Of a DNA stretch of 64,000 nt, positions 32,118 through 41,242 are shown piece by piece. Both the position numbers and the translations under genes were made by a program. Below the pieces are notes generated by a model. That model saw only the letters and a program-made list of their open reading frames with translations. It was not told the origin of the DNA and did not search any database. Source of the DNA: Flavobacterium sp. 9 (GTDB taxonomy: Bacteria > Bacteroidota > Bacteroidia > Flavobacteriales > Flavobacteriaceae); NCBI RefSeq assembly GCF_002754195.1, contig NZ_PEEU01000001.1:3596001-3660000 (forward strand), read 5' to 3'. Positions within the stretch are counted from its first letter, which is position 1, and each line of letters starts with the position of its first letter.

Positions 32118-34868
32118 TTAAAATTTTATGTTATAAGTTATTGTCGGAATTGGAACAGAAAAAATAGAGGTTTTATAGGCCTTGATTTTTTTGTCCTCTG
32201 TAACAAAGTAAACATTGTACGGATTGTTTCGGCCAAGAACGTTATAAACAGAAACATTCCAGAAACTATGTGCGAGTTTTTTTATCTTGTGATTTCCTTC
32301 GATATTCACGCCAATATCCAATCTGTAATAATCCGGAATTCTATATTTATTACGATCACTATATAATGTAAATTGTTCACCAGCAAAATCATAAGATCCA
32401 ATTGGATACGTGACAGGTCTTCCGGTTTGATAAACAAAATTTGTCGATAAGCTATATCTTTTTGTGAATTTATAATTTAAAATAGCACTAAAATCATGCG
32501 GTTTGTCATAATTCGTAGGGAAGTATTCTCCGTTATTTACTTTCTCAGAATCAAATTTACTGTCAAGTTTTATTAGCGCTCTGGAATAAGTATAACTCAG
32601 CCAGCCATTAAAATTTCCTTTTTCTTTCTTGATCAAAAACTCAACTCCATATGCTTTTCCTTCACCTTGTAAAAGTTCTGTTTCTATGTTTTTGTTTAAT
32701 AATAATTCGGCACCAACTTTATAATCCAAAATGTTTTGCGACTTTTTGTAGTAACCTTCAATGCTTAATTCCAGTGAGTTTTTGATTATATTTTTGAAAA
32801 TTCCTAAAGAAAATTGATTCGAAGATTGTGGCTCCGTATTTAAATCAGAAAGTTTCCACATATCTATTGGAGATTGCGTTGTATTGCTTGAAAGCAAGTG
32901 TACATATTGATATGTTCTGTCAAAACTTGCCTTAATTGATAAATCCGGAAGTATAAAATAACGTGCAGAAACCCTTGGCTCAAAGCCACCATAAGTTTTT
33001 ATAACATCATTATTCGAATAGGTTTTGGTTTCTAAAACAGTTCTGTCTGATTTTGGAAAGTCAGTTTCGTAGACGTTTTGAGAAGCAGGCCCAAGTGCAG
33101 AAAACATAGAATATCGCAATCCTAAATTGATTAATAATTCATCATTTACCTTATAATTCTCAGTAAAAAACAATGCCGATTCCAGACCCTTTTCATTTTG
33201 CAAATCAATACTTTTAATTTGAGAAGAACTATTTGTAGGGGCAAGATAACCAGGATTTACATTGTATAACTTGCTGCTGATACCATAATTAAATACATGC
33301 TTTTCATTCAGAATGTATTTCATTTTAAAGATAAATTGAGTCTCGTTGATTCTGTAGCCATAATCAAAAGATCTTTCAGGTTGAGAATCGTAGTTGATAT
33401 TAAACTTATATTGACTATTGGTTATGATAAATGAAGATTTATTTTTCTCATTAAAATCATGATCCCATTTTACAGTCGCTAATTGATTATTGTATTTATA
33501 AACGGAGTCCGAAGAAATGCTGTACTTGTCATGACTATAATAAAATGAAGTTTCAAGATTATCTTTTTTCGTAAGTTGATGGTTGTATTTTAGAAGAATA
33601 TCATAAAAAGAAGCCTGACTATTTTCTAAGTTTGAATCTTTGATAGTTTTCAAAATCCAATCGGAGTAACTTGCCCGACCACCAAATAGCAAACTCGATT
33701 TGCCTTTTACAATCGGAACTTCGAGCGTGACATTACTCATTACTGGTCCAATTCCTGCTTCTCCGGAAAGTTTTTCAGTATTTCCGCTTTTAGATTTAAT
33801 GTCAAAAACAGACGAAAGGCGACCTCCAAATTCGGCAGGAATACTTCCTTTATAGATATCTGCTTTTTTTGTTGTAAAAGGATTTACCGAAGAAAAGAAT
33901 CCTAAAAAGTGAGACGGATTGTATAAAACTGCATTGTCTAGTAAAAATAAGTTTTGGTCATCTTTTCCTCCTCGAACATTAAAACCTGCAGATCCTTCGC
34001 CCGTAGTTTTTATTCCCGGAAGCGTTGTTGCTACTTTAAAAATATCTCTTTCGCCCAATATCAAAGGAACATTTTTGATATTCTCAACATCTATACTCGT
34101 AAGCCCTGTAATGGCCGAATTTACAGTTCTTGTTTTTTTATTTTCAATGACAATTTCTTTAAGAGCATTTACATTTTCGTCCAGATTAAAATCTACTTTT
34201 CCATTACTGTAAAGTACAATTTTCTTGACCTTTGTTTCGTGATTAAGAGATTGTGTTTCAATTGTGTTAATTCCCGCTGGTACTTTAAAACTGTAGTAAC
34301 CATTTGCATCACTTGTTGTGCTAAAATCTTTGTCTTTTACCTTAATAGTAACATTATATTCGGGTTTTCCTGAAGTCCGATTTTTGATATAACCAGATAA
34401 AGTATGCATTTGCGAATTATCTATCAAAGATTGTTTTCCTAGCATTATAATAGAATCGGAATCTCTTTTTGTGCCATTTATATACTGTTTGTTATAAATA
34501 GGAGCGACTAATAATTTGTCATTTTTAGAAGGCGTACTTTTAAAATAACTCTCTGATATTGTATTCGATATTAAAAGAACATTACTTAAAATAATACTAT
34601 TTTGATCAATGTAATAGTTTATCGTGGTATTATTAAAAATATCATCCAGAACAACTACAATAGATGTATTCTGAAATTTTCCAGAAATAAGTTCGTCGTT
34701 AGATAACCATTGATCCTCAAAATAAAAGTGAAAAGAGCTATTTTTTTCAATTATTTCGATGGCTTTTTTTCGCGTTACATTAGAATATTCGATAGAAATA
34801 TTTTTTTCCTGAGAAAAAAGATAAACGGGCAGTAAAAAGAATAAGAAACCTAAGAGATGTTTTTTCAT
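32118..34868 (-). CDS. TonB-dependent outer-membrane receptor with STN domain
   Basis: A 916-aa receptor. After the signal peptide (residues 1-19) comes an STN domain (~22-98, IEYSNVTRKKAIEIIEKNSS), normally a partner for an anti-sigma factor. Next is a carboxypeptidase-regulatory-like fold (~158-230, TSDANGYYSFKVPAG), a plug (~250-370, GFNVRGGKDDQNLFLLDNAV) and a 22-strand barrel. The C-terminus IPTITYNIKF ends in Phe. It starts at the base where the upstream gene stops (TAATG overlap). The STN domain implies signal-transducing uptake, yet no FecR or ECF sigma gene lies nearby. Substrate unknown. Confidence 0.93.
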   Translation of the reverse strand: MKKHLLGFLFFLLPVYLFSQEKNISIEYSNVTRKKAIEIIEKNSSFHFYFEDQWLSNDELISGKFQNTSIVVVLDDIFNNTTINYYIDQNSIILSNVLLISNTISESYFKSTPSKNDKLLVAPIYNKQYINGTKRDSDSIIMLGKQSLIDNSQMHTLSGYIKNRTSGKPEYNVTIKVKDKDFSTTSDANGYYSFKVPAGINTIETQSLNHETKVKKIVLYSNGKVDFNLDENVNALKEIVIENKKTRTVNSAITGLTSIDVENIKNVPLILGERDIFKVATTLPGIKTTGEGSAGFNVRGGKDDQNLFLLDNAVLYNPSHFLGFFSSVNPFTTKKADIYKGSIPAEFGGRLSSVFDIKSKSGNTEKLSGEAGIGPVMSNVTLEVPIVKGKSSLLFGGRASYSDWILKTIKDSNLENSQASFYDILLKYNHQLTKKDNLETSFYYSHDKYSISSDSVYKYNNQLATVKWDHDFNEKNKSSFIITNSQYKFNINYDSQPERSFDYGYRINETQFIFKMKYILNEKHVFNYGISSKLYNVNPGYLAPTNSSSQIKSIDLQNEKGLESALFFTENYKVNDELLINLGLRYSMFSALGPASQNVYETDFPKSDRTVLETKTYSNNDVIKTYGGFEPRVSARYFILPDLSIKASFDRTYQYVHLLSSNTTQSPIDMWKLSDLNTEPQSSNQFSLGIFKNIIKNSLELSIEGYYKKSQNILDYKVGAELLLNKNIETELLQGEGKAYGVEFLIKKEKGNFNGWLSYTYSRALIKLDSKFDSEKVNNGEYFPTNYDKPHDFSAILNYKFTKRYSLSTNFVYQTGRPVTYPIGSYDFAGEQFTLYSDRNKYRIPDYYRLDIGVNIEGNHKIKKLAHSFWNVSVYNVLGRNNPYNVYFVTEDKKIKAYKTSIFSVPIPTITYNIKF

Positions 34869-35605
34869 TAATTTTTTGAACTAAGACTTTGTAAATTGTT
34901 ATCAATAAATTTTATTAAATCTGCTTTAAATTGATCGGGGTTATTTTCTTCCAGGAATTTATTTTTTCTGTAGTAATCTTTAATCTCAGATTTTAATTGA
35001 GGGAATATTGATAAAAGCTCTTTTTGAGTATTTATCGTTCTAAATTTTGATTCGAAAAGGAGCTCGAAATTGCGGTGTTCTTTAAATTCTGTATATACTG
35101 CGTTTTCAGTAATATCTTCTTTTGAGGTTTTAAAATGCTTGATATATAAGGTGATATTTTTTCCCAGATATTTTTCTTCAAAAAAGCCAGTTATGTCTTT
35201 TGGATATTTGTATTTAGTGTCAATATTGACAAATTTTTTATCTCCAATTATAAAGTAATCTGTTTTCTCGCTGATTAAGTCAATTGCTAATGAAGTCGTA
35301 TTTCCAAATGATTTTACAAGTAGGTCTTTGTAAATGTCATACTTAATAAGAATGTTTTCGTATAACTGATTGTCGTAATAAATAGTACCTGTAACAAAAT
35401 TTTTGTTTAAATAGTAATTGTGATCATTTTTAAGATTATAGCGATCGATGTGAATTTTACCGTTATTACTATTTAAAATTTCTTCCCCGACAGTTTTATC
35501 AAAATAATTGGAGATTTCTTTTTTTGCACTCGATTGGCAAAAACAAGAATTGGAGTAGCTTATAAGGATAGAAATTATTATTGCGTAATTTATCGGTTTC
35601 AGCAT
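34868..35605 (-). CDS. Exported protein of unknown function heading the TonB operon
   Basis: A 245-aa protein with a signal peptide ending near SNSCFCQ. Its own family is not recognised by name. The sequence is beta-rich in the middle (FVTGTIYYDNQLYENILIKYD, YFIIGDKKFVNIDTKY) and helical at the end (ELLSIFPQLKSEIKDYYRKN). Proteins of this shape often precede TonB receptors in Bacteroidetes. The stop codon overlaps the receptor start by one base, so it is the first gene of the operon. The upstream region holds a perfect 13-bp palindrome and no TAnnTTTG element. Confidence 0.72.
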   Translation of the reverse strand: MLKPINYAIIISILISYSNSCFCQSSAKKEISNYFDKTVGEEILNSNNGKIHIDRYNLKNDHNYYLNKNFVTGTIYYDNQLYENILIKYDIYKDLLVKSFGNTTSLAIDLISEKTDYFIIGDKKFVNIDTKYKYPKDITGFFEEKYLGKNITLYIKHFKTSKEDITENAVYTEFKEHRNFELLFESKFRTINTQKELLSIFPQLKSEIKDYYRKNKFLEENNPDQFKADLIKFIDNNLQSLSSKN

Positions 35606-35671
35606 TTAGGATTTTTTTTGTAAGGGAATTTAAATGTAACGCAATTTAATCGAATAAATATTACAATTTTG

Positions 35672-35703
35672 CAATAAAATTGCAGTTTTTTGCAATTTTA
35701 TTG
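35672..35703. promoter_or_regulatory. Candidate operator: 13-bp perfect inverted repeat
   Basis: CAATAAAATTGCA, a 6-nt spacer and TGCAATTTTATTG. It lies 67-98 nt upstream of the TonB operon and close to the HTH regulator gene at 35793. The word TTGCAAT recurs next to that regulator's own promoter, so it may be a binding site of that regulator. Confidence 0.5.
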
Positions 35704-35711
35704 ATTTGTAA

Positions 35712-35777
35712 CAAAAAAACCTGTTTCGGTTAAATGAAACAGGTTTTTTCTCTAAATAAACTTTAGTAAACTAAAGA
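35712..35777 (-). terminator. Terminator of the HTH regulator, first copy of a direct repeat
   Basis: AAAAAACCTGTTTC and GAAACAGGTTTTTT form a 14-bp stem with an 8-nt loop. The stem and the following TAGTAAACTAA tract are repeated, with about 85 percent identity by eye, at 38872-38938, next to pnp. Confidence 0.82.
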
Positions 35778-35792
35778 GGGGAATATTTCTTT

Positions 35793-36755
35793 TTAAAATA
35801 ATAAGTCGACTTGAGAATTAATTTTTTCAATATAATAATCTATTTTTCGAATGGCTCGATTAAAGAATAGATTTTGTTCCTTAATTCCGGATTGTCCTAA
35901 CGGTTTTGAGTTTATGATTTGTTGTTTAAAAAATTGATGAACATTATTACAACTTTCCTCATTATCAGTAATAAAGTAACCTAAAAGCGTGTAAGGAACA
36001 AACATAGTTAACTTTTCTTCCGTTTCAATAAGCATATTATTGTTGAGTAGGATTAACTCGTTATAATATATATTAAACTTTGTGTTTTTCACATTGCATT
36101 TTTCCTGAATCAGATTAATAATTCTTTTCAGGTCTTTGCAGAGAGCATTTGCATTTTTTAAAGAAAGTAAACCGGCTTCATGAAAATATAGAATTTGTTG
36201 TAAGCTACTGTTTATTGTAGTGTCATTCCAGACTTCATTTACTACCGTATTTTCATATACATTTTTCAACTTTTGCATATATTCTGCAAAAGATTCTTCG
36301 ATTATAAAACTTTCAAAATTGACTTTCTTTTGATTTGTGTTTAAAAGATTCAGCCAGACAAAAGCTTTGAATTTTGATAAGATAGTTCCATCCATAAAAT
36401 AAAACAGTGGAATATCTTTAGCAGAATAAAATAGCGTTGTATTGGGGTTTTTTGTCAATATTTCGATTTGTTCTGCCGATGTTTTGAAATATTGAAGCAT
36501 ATCTTTTAATGTTTCAATCTCGATTGTCTTTTCTACAATTACCTTTTCTTTTTTCGAAAATAGATTGTCCAATGAAATATTAAAATGATTTGCCAATGTG
36601 ATGGTTTCATCAATCGAAAATTTACTTTTTTCAGATATTCTTCTGTGCGATGCATCGTAGCTTATTTCTAAAATTGTAGCAATCTCATCTATTAAAGAAG
36701 CTGATTTTGGGATTTTAGTTCTAAGCGCTTTTAAAAACGATTCTTGATATTTCAT
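35793..36755 (-). CDS. Helix-turn-helix transcriptional regulator
   Basis: A 320-aa protein. Residues ~15-68 form a DNA-binding domain of an uncommon HTH class in Flavobacteriia (SLIDEIATILEISYDASHRRISEKSKFSIDETITLANHFNIS split by a turn). The remaining ~250 residues are an unrecognised, mainly helical effector region with no membrane segment. The gene is flanked by palindromes: TTGCGATAATCACA and its inverse surround its promoter, and a perfect inverted repeat lies between it and the TonB operon. It may regulate both sides; that is inferred. A TAnnTTTG element lies 16 nt upstream. Confidence 0.83.
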   Translation of the reverse strand: MKYQESFLKALRTKIPKSASLIDEIATILEISYDASHRRISEKSKFSIDETITLANHFNISLDNLFSKKEKVIVEKTIEIETLKDMLQYFKTSAEQIEILTKNPNTTLFYSAKDIPLFYFMDGTILSKFKAFVWLNLLNTNQKKVNFESFIIEESFAEYMQKLKNVYENTVVNEVWNDTTINSSLQQILYFHEAGLLSLKNANALCKDLKRIINLIQEKCNVKNTKFNIYYNELILLNNNMLIETEEKLTMFVPYTLLGYFITDNEESCNNVHQFFKQQIINSKPLGQSGIKEQNLFFNRAIRKIDYYIEKINSQVDLLF

Positions 36756-36758
36756 AAT

Positions 36759-36825
36759 TTGCGATAATCACAAATATAGGAAATAGTTTTATTGATTTAA
36801 GCAAATTCGTGTGTGATAATTGCAA
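36759..36825. promoter_or_regulatory. Paired inverted operator-like sites in a divergent promoter
   Basis: TTGCGATAATCACA (36759-36772) and TGTGATAATTGCAA (36812-36825) are inverted copies matching at 12 of 14 positions. Each lies beside a -7 element of the divergent genes, as expected for autoregulation by the HTH protein. Confidence 0.5.
36771..36778 (-). promoter_or_regulatory. -7 promoter element for the HTH regulator
   Basis: Minus-strand TATATTTG matches TAnnTTTG, 15 nt before the regulator's start codon. Confidence 0.55.
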
Positions 36826-36833
36826 TAGGTTTG
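36826..36833 (+). promoter_or_regulatory. -7 promoter element for the three-gene envelope operon
   Basis: TAGGTTTG matches TAnnTTTG, 26 nt before ATG 36860 and immediately after one of the paired inverted sites. Confidence 0.6.
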
Positions 36834-36859
36834 TCCTGTAATTTTAAAACAATGATTTT

Positions 36860-37603
36860 ATGAAAACATCAATTTTAGTAATTCTAAGTTTTGTTTTTGG
36901 ATGTTCTTACGGTCAGAATTCAGTTCTAATTGAAAATGATTCTGTTGAATTGCATTCTCAAATTTTCAGCCTTTCGCCAATGTCTAAAAAAGTTGATAAA
37001 GTAAACGGACTTGTATTGGGAATCGGGCATGTTGAAAATAAACGTATAGCAAATCAAACTATTAATGGTATAAATGTAGAAGCAAATCCGGCACCAATCG
37101 CTGGAGCTTTTATAGGCTTTATGTCATTAATAAACCTCCCGGAAATTATTAAAAACAATAAAAAAATGGATAGTATTAATAATACTGAGGATCATTATAA
37201 AATTAAGAACATGAATTATTTTCCTGATTTAAAATTAAATGGTCTAAATATTAGTACAGGATGCTTTTTTACCACAACGAGTATGAACGGATTGAATATT
37301 TCTGCCGGAAATAAATTCAAAAATTTTAATGGACTTTCGGTTACTGTTTTAGGAACAATTGTCGATCATCAAAATGGAATTTCGATTGGTATTTATAATG
37401 CTAATAATAGTTTGGCGGGCTCAACTGTTGGAATTTACAATCAATCTTATCAATTAACTGGATTGCACTTAGGAATTTTTAATCAAACGAGAATTAATAG
37501 AGGTATGCAGATTGGAGTTTTTAATAAATCAAATTCAAAAGGTTTTCAATTGGGTCTTTGGAATATAAATAATAAAAGGTCAATGCCTTTTTTAAACTGG
37601 TAA
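36860..37603 (+). CDS. LA_2272-like surface repeat protein
   Basis: A 247-aa exported protein (signal MKTSILVILSFVFGCSYG). From about residue 120 it contains short glycine/asparagine repeats of the form NGLNIS, NGISIGIYN, GLHLGIFNQ, GMQIGVFN and GFQLGLWN, the pattern of LA_2272-type surface repeat proteins, likely a beta-solenoid or barrel. Residues ~75-95 include a hydrophobic stretch AGAFIGFMSLINLPEII. It heads an operon with 3-nt and 15-nt gaps to the next two genes. Surface location is inferred from signal and repeats; no function is known. Confidence 0.78.
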   Translation: MKTSILVILSFVFGCSYGQNSVLIENDSVELHSQIFSLSPMSKKVDKVNGLVLGIGHVENKRIANQTINGINVEANPAPIAGAFIGFMSLINLPEIIKNNKKMDSINNTEDHYKIKNMNYFPDLKLNGLNISTGCFFTTTSMNGLNISAGNKFKNFNGLSVTVLGTIVDHQNGISIGIYNANNSLAGSTVGIYNQSYQLTGLHLGIFNQTRINRGMQIGVFNKSNSKGFQLGLWNINNKRSMPFLNW

Positions 37604-37606
37604 ATT

Positions 37607-38224
37607 ATGAGAAGATTTTTATTACTGCTGATTCTTATATTTTCAGAATTTGCGTTTGCCCAAGAAGTATCTCAGGATTCGTCTAAAGAATATGAGAGGG
37701 TTTATGTTGAAGCTGGTTTTGTACAGCCAATAGGCAAGCTTTCTAATAAGTTTGATTTATCACCATCATTTGGCTTTTGGTTCAGAAATAAACTGACTAG
37801 AGAAGATTTTGTAGATTTTGGTTTTAATTTTTTTATACCTAAAAATCCTGTAGATGTTAATTTTAAATATCGGGATTCTATTGTACAATATAAATCAAGT
37901 CATTTTGCGATAAATATCGGAACTCGTTTCGCAAAAGTTATTCCGTTATCTCAGCGAAAAACAGATTTTAATTTAGAATGGAATTCAGGAATTGGCTTGG
38001 CTCTAAATTTTTATAATGCTCCAAATGAATTGGAATTTGGTGATGGAGAACATACAAGAGAGGTTTTGACTACATTTTATTTATCACAAGGAATCAAACT
38101 TAATTATAGAAATACAGGATTGCAATGTCATTATCAATGGTCGCCTTACGGTTTGTTTAATGATCAGGTTGAAAAGAATTTTGGTTCCCAAAGCTTAATG
38201 TTTGGAATCGTTTACAGACAATAA
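37607..38224 (+). CDS. Predicted outer-membrane beta-barrel protein
   Basis: A 205-aa exported protein (signal MRRFLLLLILIFSEFAFAQ). The mature part alternates hydrophobic and polar residues in strands, such as RVYVEAGFVQPIG, FGFWFRNKLTRED and HFAINIGTRFAKVI, and ends in SLMFGIVYRQ. This is typical of small 8-strand barrels. No specific family was recognised. It lies 3 nt after the surface repeat protein gene and 15 nt before the phosphatidyltransferase gene, so the three act as one unit, perhaps at the envelope. Confidence 0.72.
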   Translation: MRRFLLLLILIFSEFAFAQEVSQDSSKEYERVYVEAGFVQPIGKLSNKFDLSPSFGFWFRNKLTREDFVDFGFNFFIPKNPVDVNFKYRDSIVQYKSSHFAINIGTRFAKVIPLSQRKTDFNLEWNSGIGLALNFYNAPNELEFGDGEHTREVLTTFYLSQGIKLNYRNTGLQCHYQWSPYGLFNDQVEKNFGSQSLMFGIVYRQ

Positions 38225-38239
38225 ATTTAAAATATAAAA

Positions 38240-38842
38240 ATGAAAAAAGTTCCTTTATTACTTATTAGCATTCGATTATTGTTGGGTTTCGTAATGATTT
38301 TAATTGCGAATAGTAATTTTCTCTATGTTAGAATCATTTTAGTTTCATTAATGATATTCGGATTGTTAACCGATATTTTTGATGGTATTATTGCTCGGAA
38401 AGTTGGTGTTTCGTCAGAAAAATTACGTAGAATGGATAGTCAGGTAGATTTAATTTTTTGGCTTTGTGTAGGCTGGTGCGCGTGGTTATTAAATCCTGAA
38501 ATTATTATGGATTATAAATATGCTATTATTTCAATTTTTGTAATGGAAGGTTTGACCTATCTTTTTAGTATTCTGAAATTTGGAAAAGAGACTTGCACTC
38601 ATGCACTTTTATCTAAATTATGGGGTATAACATTGCTGGTTGCTTTTGTTTCTATGATTGGTTTTGGTCACGCTGGAATTCCTTTTTTTCTTGCAGTATT
38701 TTTTGGAATAGTAGGGCATATTGATGTTTACCTGATTATTTATTTTTTACCTGAATGGACACATGATGTTCCTAGTTCTTATCACGCTTATTTAATCCGG
38801 GAAGGAAGATCAATCAAGAGACACAAATGGTTTAATGGATAA
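38240..38842 (+). CDS. CDP-alcohol phosphatidyltransferase family protein
   Basis: A 200-aa membrane enzyme that would transfer a phosphatidyl group from a CDP-alcohol to an acceptor alcohol. The active-site motif is present as D45-x2-D48-G49-x2-A52-R53-x8-L62-x3-D66-x3-D70. All four catalytic Asp are kept, but the usual second Gly is Leu62. Six membrane segments are visible. The acceptor is unknown. Housekeeping phosphatidyl synthases sit elsewhere in such genomes, so this copy in an accessory operon may make a specialised phospholipid or be diverged in activity. Confidence 0.87.
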   Translation: MKKVPLLLISIRLLLGFVMILIANSNFLYVRIILVSLMIFGLLTDIFDGIIARKVGVSSEKLRRMDSQVDLIFWLCVGWCAWLLNPEIIMDYKYAIISIFVMEGLTYLFSILKFGKETCTHALLSKLWGITLLVAFVSMIGFGHAGIPFFLAVFFGIVGHIDVYLIIYFLPEWTHDVPSSYHAYLIREGRSIKRHKWFNG

Positions 38843-38871
38843 AATGTCTAATATTTGAAAAAGACATAAAT

Positions 38872-38938
38872 ACAAAAAATCCCGTTTCAGTAAAATGAAA
38901 CGGGATTTCTCTATGAATAAACCTTTAGTAAACTAAGA
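38872..38938 (-). terminator. pnp terminator, second copy of the direct repeat
   Basis: AAATCCCGTTTC and GAAACGGGATTT form the stem, followed by CTCTATGAATAAACCTTTAG and TAAACTAA. It closely matches 35712-35777. The minus-strand copy serves pnp; the upstream operon (38842) converges on it. Confidence 0.82.
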
Positions 38939-38943
38939 TCTGA

Positions 38944-41079
38944 TTACTCTTTTTTCTCCTCACGTGGAGGTCTTTGTAAAAGTGCTTTTCTTGACACTTT
39001 TTCTTTTTTAGTTTTAGGATCAACACCTAAGTATTTTACTTCAAATATATCACCCATGTTTACAACATCAGTAACATTTTCAGTACGTTCCCAAGCTAAT
39101 TCAGAAACATGTAATAAAACTTCATTTCCTGGCGCAGCAGTATATTCAACTACAGCTCCAAAATCTAACATTTTGATTACTTTTACTTCATAAGCTTCTC
39201 CCATTTGTGGTTTGAAAGTGATTGACTTAATTTTAGCCAATACTGCTTCAATTCCAGCAGGATCTGTTCCTAAGATTTCGATAACACCTTGCTCGTCAAC
39301 TTCGTTGATAACAATAGTTGTTCCTGTAGCTTTTTGTAATTCCTGAATTACTTTTCCACCAGGTCCAATTAATGCTCCAATAAAGTTTCCAGGAATAGTT
39401 CTGGTAATGATTTTTGGTGCATGAGCTTTTACATCAGCTCTTGGTGCAGCGATAGTCTCAGTCAATTTTCCTAAAATGTGTAAACGTCCTTCACGTGCTT
39501 GCCCTAAAGCTTGCTCCATAATGTCGTAACGTAAACCGTCAATTTTAATGTCCATTTGACAAGCTGTAATACCATCAGCAGTTCCGGTTACTTTAAAGTC
39601 CATATCTCCTAAGTGATCTTCATCACCTAAAATATCAGACAATACAGCAAATTTCTCACCATCAGTAATTAATCCCATAGCAATACCAGAAACTGGTTTT
39701 ACCATTTGAACTCCAGCATCCATCAAAGCCATTGTTCCAGCACAAACTGTTGCCATAGAAGAAGAACCGTTAGATTCTAAAACCTCAGAAACAATACGAA
39801 TTGTGTAAGGACAATCAGCAGGAATCATATTTTTTAAAGCTCTTTGAGCCAAGTTACCGTGACCAACTTCTCTTCTTGAAGTTCCTCTTAGTGGTTTTGC
39901 TTCACCAGTTGAGAAAGGAGGGAAGTTATAGTGTAAGTAGAATTTCTCTTCACCTTGTTCAGATGGAGAATCTATTTGGTTTGCTTCTCTAGATGTTCCT
40001 AAAGTTACAGTTGCCAAAGCCTGAGTTTCTCCACGAGTAAATAAAGATGAACCGTGAACTCTTGGTAAATAATCAGTTTCACACCAGATTGGTCTGATGT
40101 CAGTAGTTTTTCTACCATCTAAACGAACACCTAATTCTAATACTACATTACGAACAGCTTCTTTGTTTGTTTTGTAGAAATATTTAGAAACTAAATCTCC
40201 ATCAGCAGCTAATTCTTCTTCAGTAAATAAAGCTTTTACTTCTTCTTTTACTTCAGCAAATGCAGCAGATCTTTCGTGTTTAGCTGAACCAACTTTAGCG
40301 ATATCATAAATTTTATCATATGCTGCAGCTTTTACTTTTTTGTAAATTTCTTCGTTTTCTTTCTCACCTTCGTAAGTACGAATTTCTTTTTTACCAAAAG
40401 CAGCTTGTAAACGCAATTGCGCCTGAATTTGAACTTTTATAGCTTCGTGAGCAAATTTAATTGCTTCAACCATTTCAGCTTCTGAGATTTCTTTCATCTC
40501 TCCTTCAACCATCGCAACAGAATCCAAAGAAGCACCAATCATCATGTCGATGTCAGATTTTTCTAAGTCTACTCTGCTTGGATTAATAACAAATTTTCCG
40601 TCTATACGTGCAACACGTACTTCAGAAATTAAGTTATAAAAAGGAATGTCTGAAACTGCTAATGCCGCAGATGCAGCTAAACCAGCTAAAGCATCAGGCA
40701 TAACTTCTTCGTCATGAGACATTAATTGAATCATAACTTGTGTTTCAGCGTGGTAATCATCTGGGAAAAGCGGACGTAAAACACGGTCTACTAATCTCAT
40801 TGTTAATACTTCGCTATCGCTTGGACGAGCTTCTCTCTTAAAGAAACCTCCTGGGAAACGACCAGCTGCTGCAAATTTTTCGCGATAATCTACTGTCAAT
40901 GGTAAAAAATCAACGCCTGGGTTTGATGTGCGAGCTGAAACTGCTGTCGCAAGAATCATCGTGTCGCCCATTCTTACTACTACAGAACCATCAGCTTGTT
41001 TAGCTAAACGTCCTGTCTCGATTGTGATGCTTCTGCCATCACCTAAATCGATCTTTTCTACAAATAATTGTGGAATCAT
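38944..41079 (-). CDS. pnp: Polyribonucleotide nucleotidyltransferase
   Basis: Phosphorolytic 3'-5' exoribonuclease central to mRNA decay, acting as a trimer in the cytosol. The two RNase PH domains span ~10-230 and ~330-545; the second carries RFPGGFF-like substrate loops in the first repeat and [17 protein letters not shown] with catalytic Asp in the second. A KH domain follows ([20 protein letters not shown]), then an S1 domain ([23 protein letters not shown]). At 711 aa it is full length. The gene follows rpsO on the same strand, the classical arrangement, with a terminator hairpin in the gap. Confidence 0.97.
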   Translation of the reverse strand: MIPQLFVEKIDLGDGRSITIETGRLAKQADGSVVVRMGDTMILATAVSARTSNPGVDFLPLTVDYREKFAAAGRFPGGFFKREARPSDSEVLTMRLVDRVLRPLFPDDYHAETQVMIQLMSHDEEVMPDALAGLAASAALAVSDIPFYNLISEVRVARIDGKFVINPSRVDLEKSDIDMMIGASLDSVAMVEGEMKEISEAEMVEAIKFAHEAIKVQIQAQLRLQAAFGKKEIRTYEGEKENEEIYKKVKAAAYDKIYDIAKVGSAKHERSAAFAEVKEEVKALFTEEELAADGDLVSKYFYKTNKEAVRNVVLELGVRLDGRKTTDIRPIWCETDYLPRVHGSSLFTRGETQALATVTLGTSREANQIDSPSEQGEEKFYLHYNFPPFSTGEAKPLRGTSRREVGHGNLAQRALKNMIPADCPYTIRIVSEVLESNGSSSMATVCAGTMALMDAGVQMVKPVSGIAMGLITDGEKFAVLSDILGDEDHLGDMDFKVTGTADGITACQMDIKIDGLRYDIMEQALGQAREGRLHILGKLTETIAAPRADVKAHAPKIITRTIPGNFIGALIGPGGKVIQELQKATGTTIVINEVDEQGVIEILGTDPAGIEAVLAKIKSITFKPQMGEAYEVKVIKMLDFGAVVEYTAAPGNEVLLHVSELAWERTENVTDVVNMGDIFEVKYLGVDPKTKKEKVSRKALLQRPPREEKKE

Positions 41080-41207
41080 AATTTTTCCTTATTGGTTATA
41101 CAATGGGTTTTAGTTGTGTTGTAGTTGTTGTGTGTAGTTGTTGTTAATCTAAAACCCAATGAAAAACCAAACTTTTTTTCTTATAAAATGCTTGTAATGT
41201 AAAAACA

Positions 41208-41233
41208 AAAAGAGGCACTCTCGCACCTCTTTT
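41208..41233 (-). terminator. Hairpin between rpsO and pnp
   Basis: On the minus strand AAAAGAGG and CCTCTTTT pair and are followed by TGTTTTTAC. It ends or attenuates the rpsO transcript before pnp. Confidence 0.7.
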
Positions 41234-41242
41234 CTATATTGA

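Noticed and set aside
33919..34373. Overlapping open frames antisense to the TonB receptor gene
   Set aside because: Both lie within the plug-coding region and have no plausible start context or recognisable product.
35712..38938. Prophage or integrative element
   Set aside because: No integrase, transposase or tRNA attachment site; only the direct repeats support mobility.
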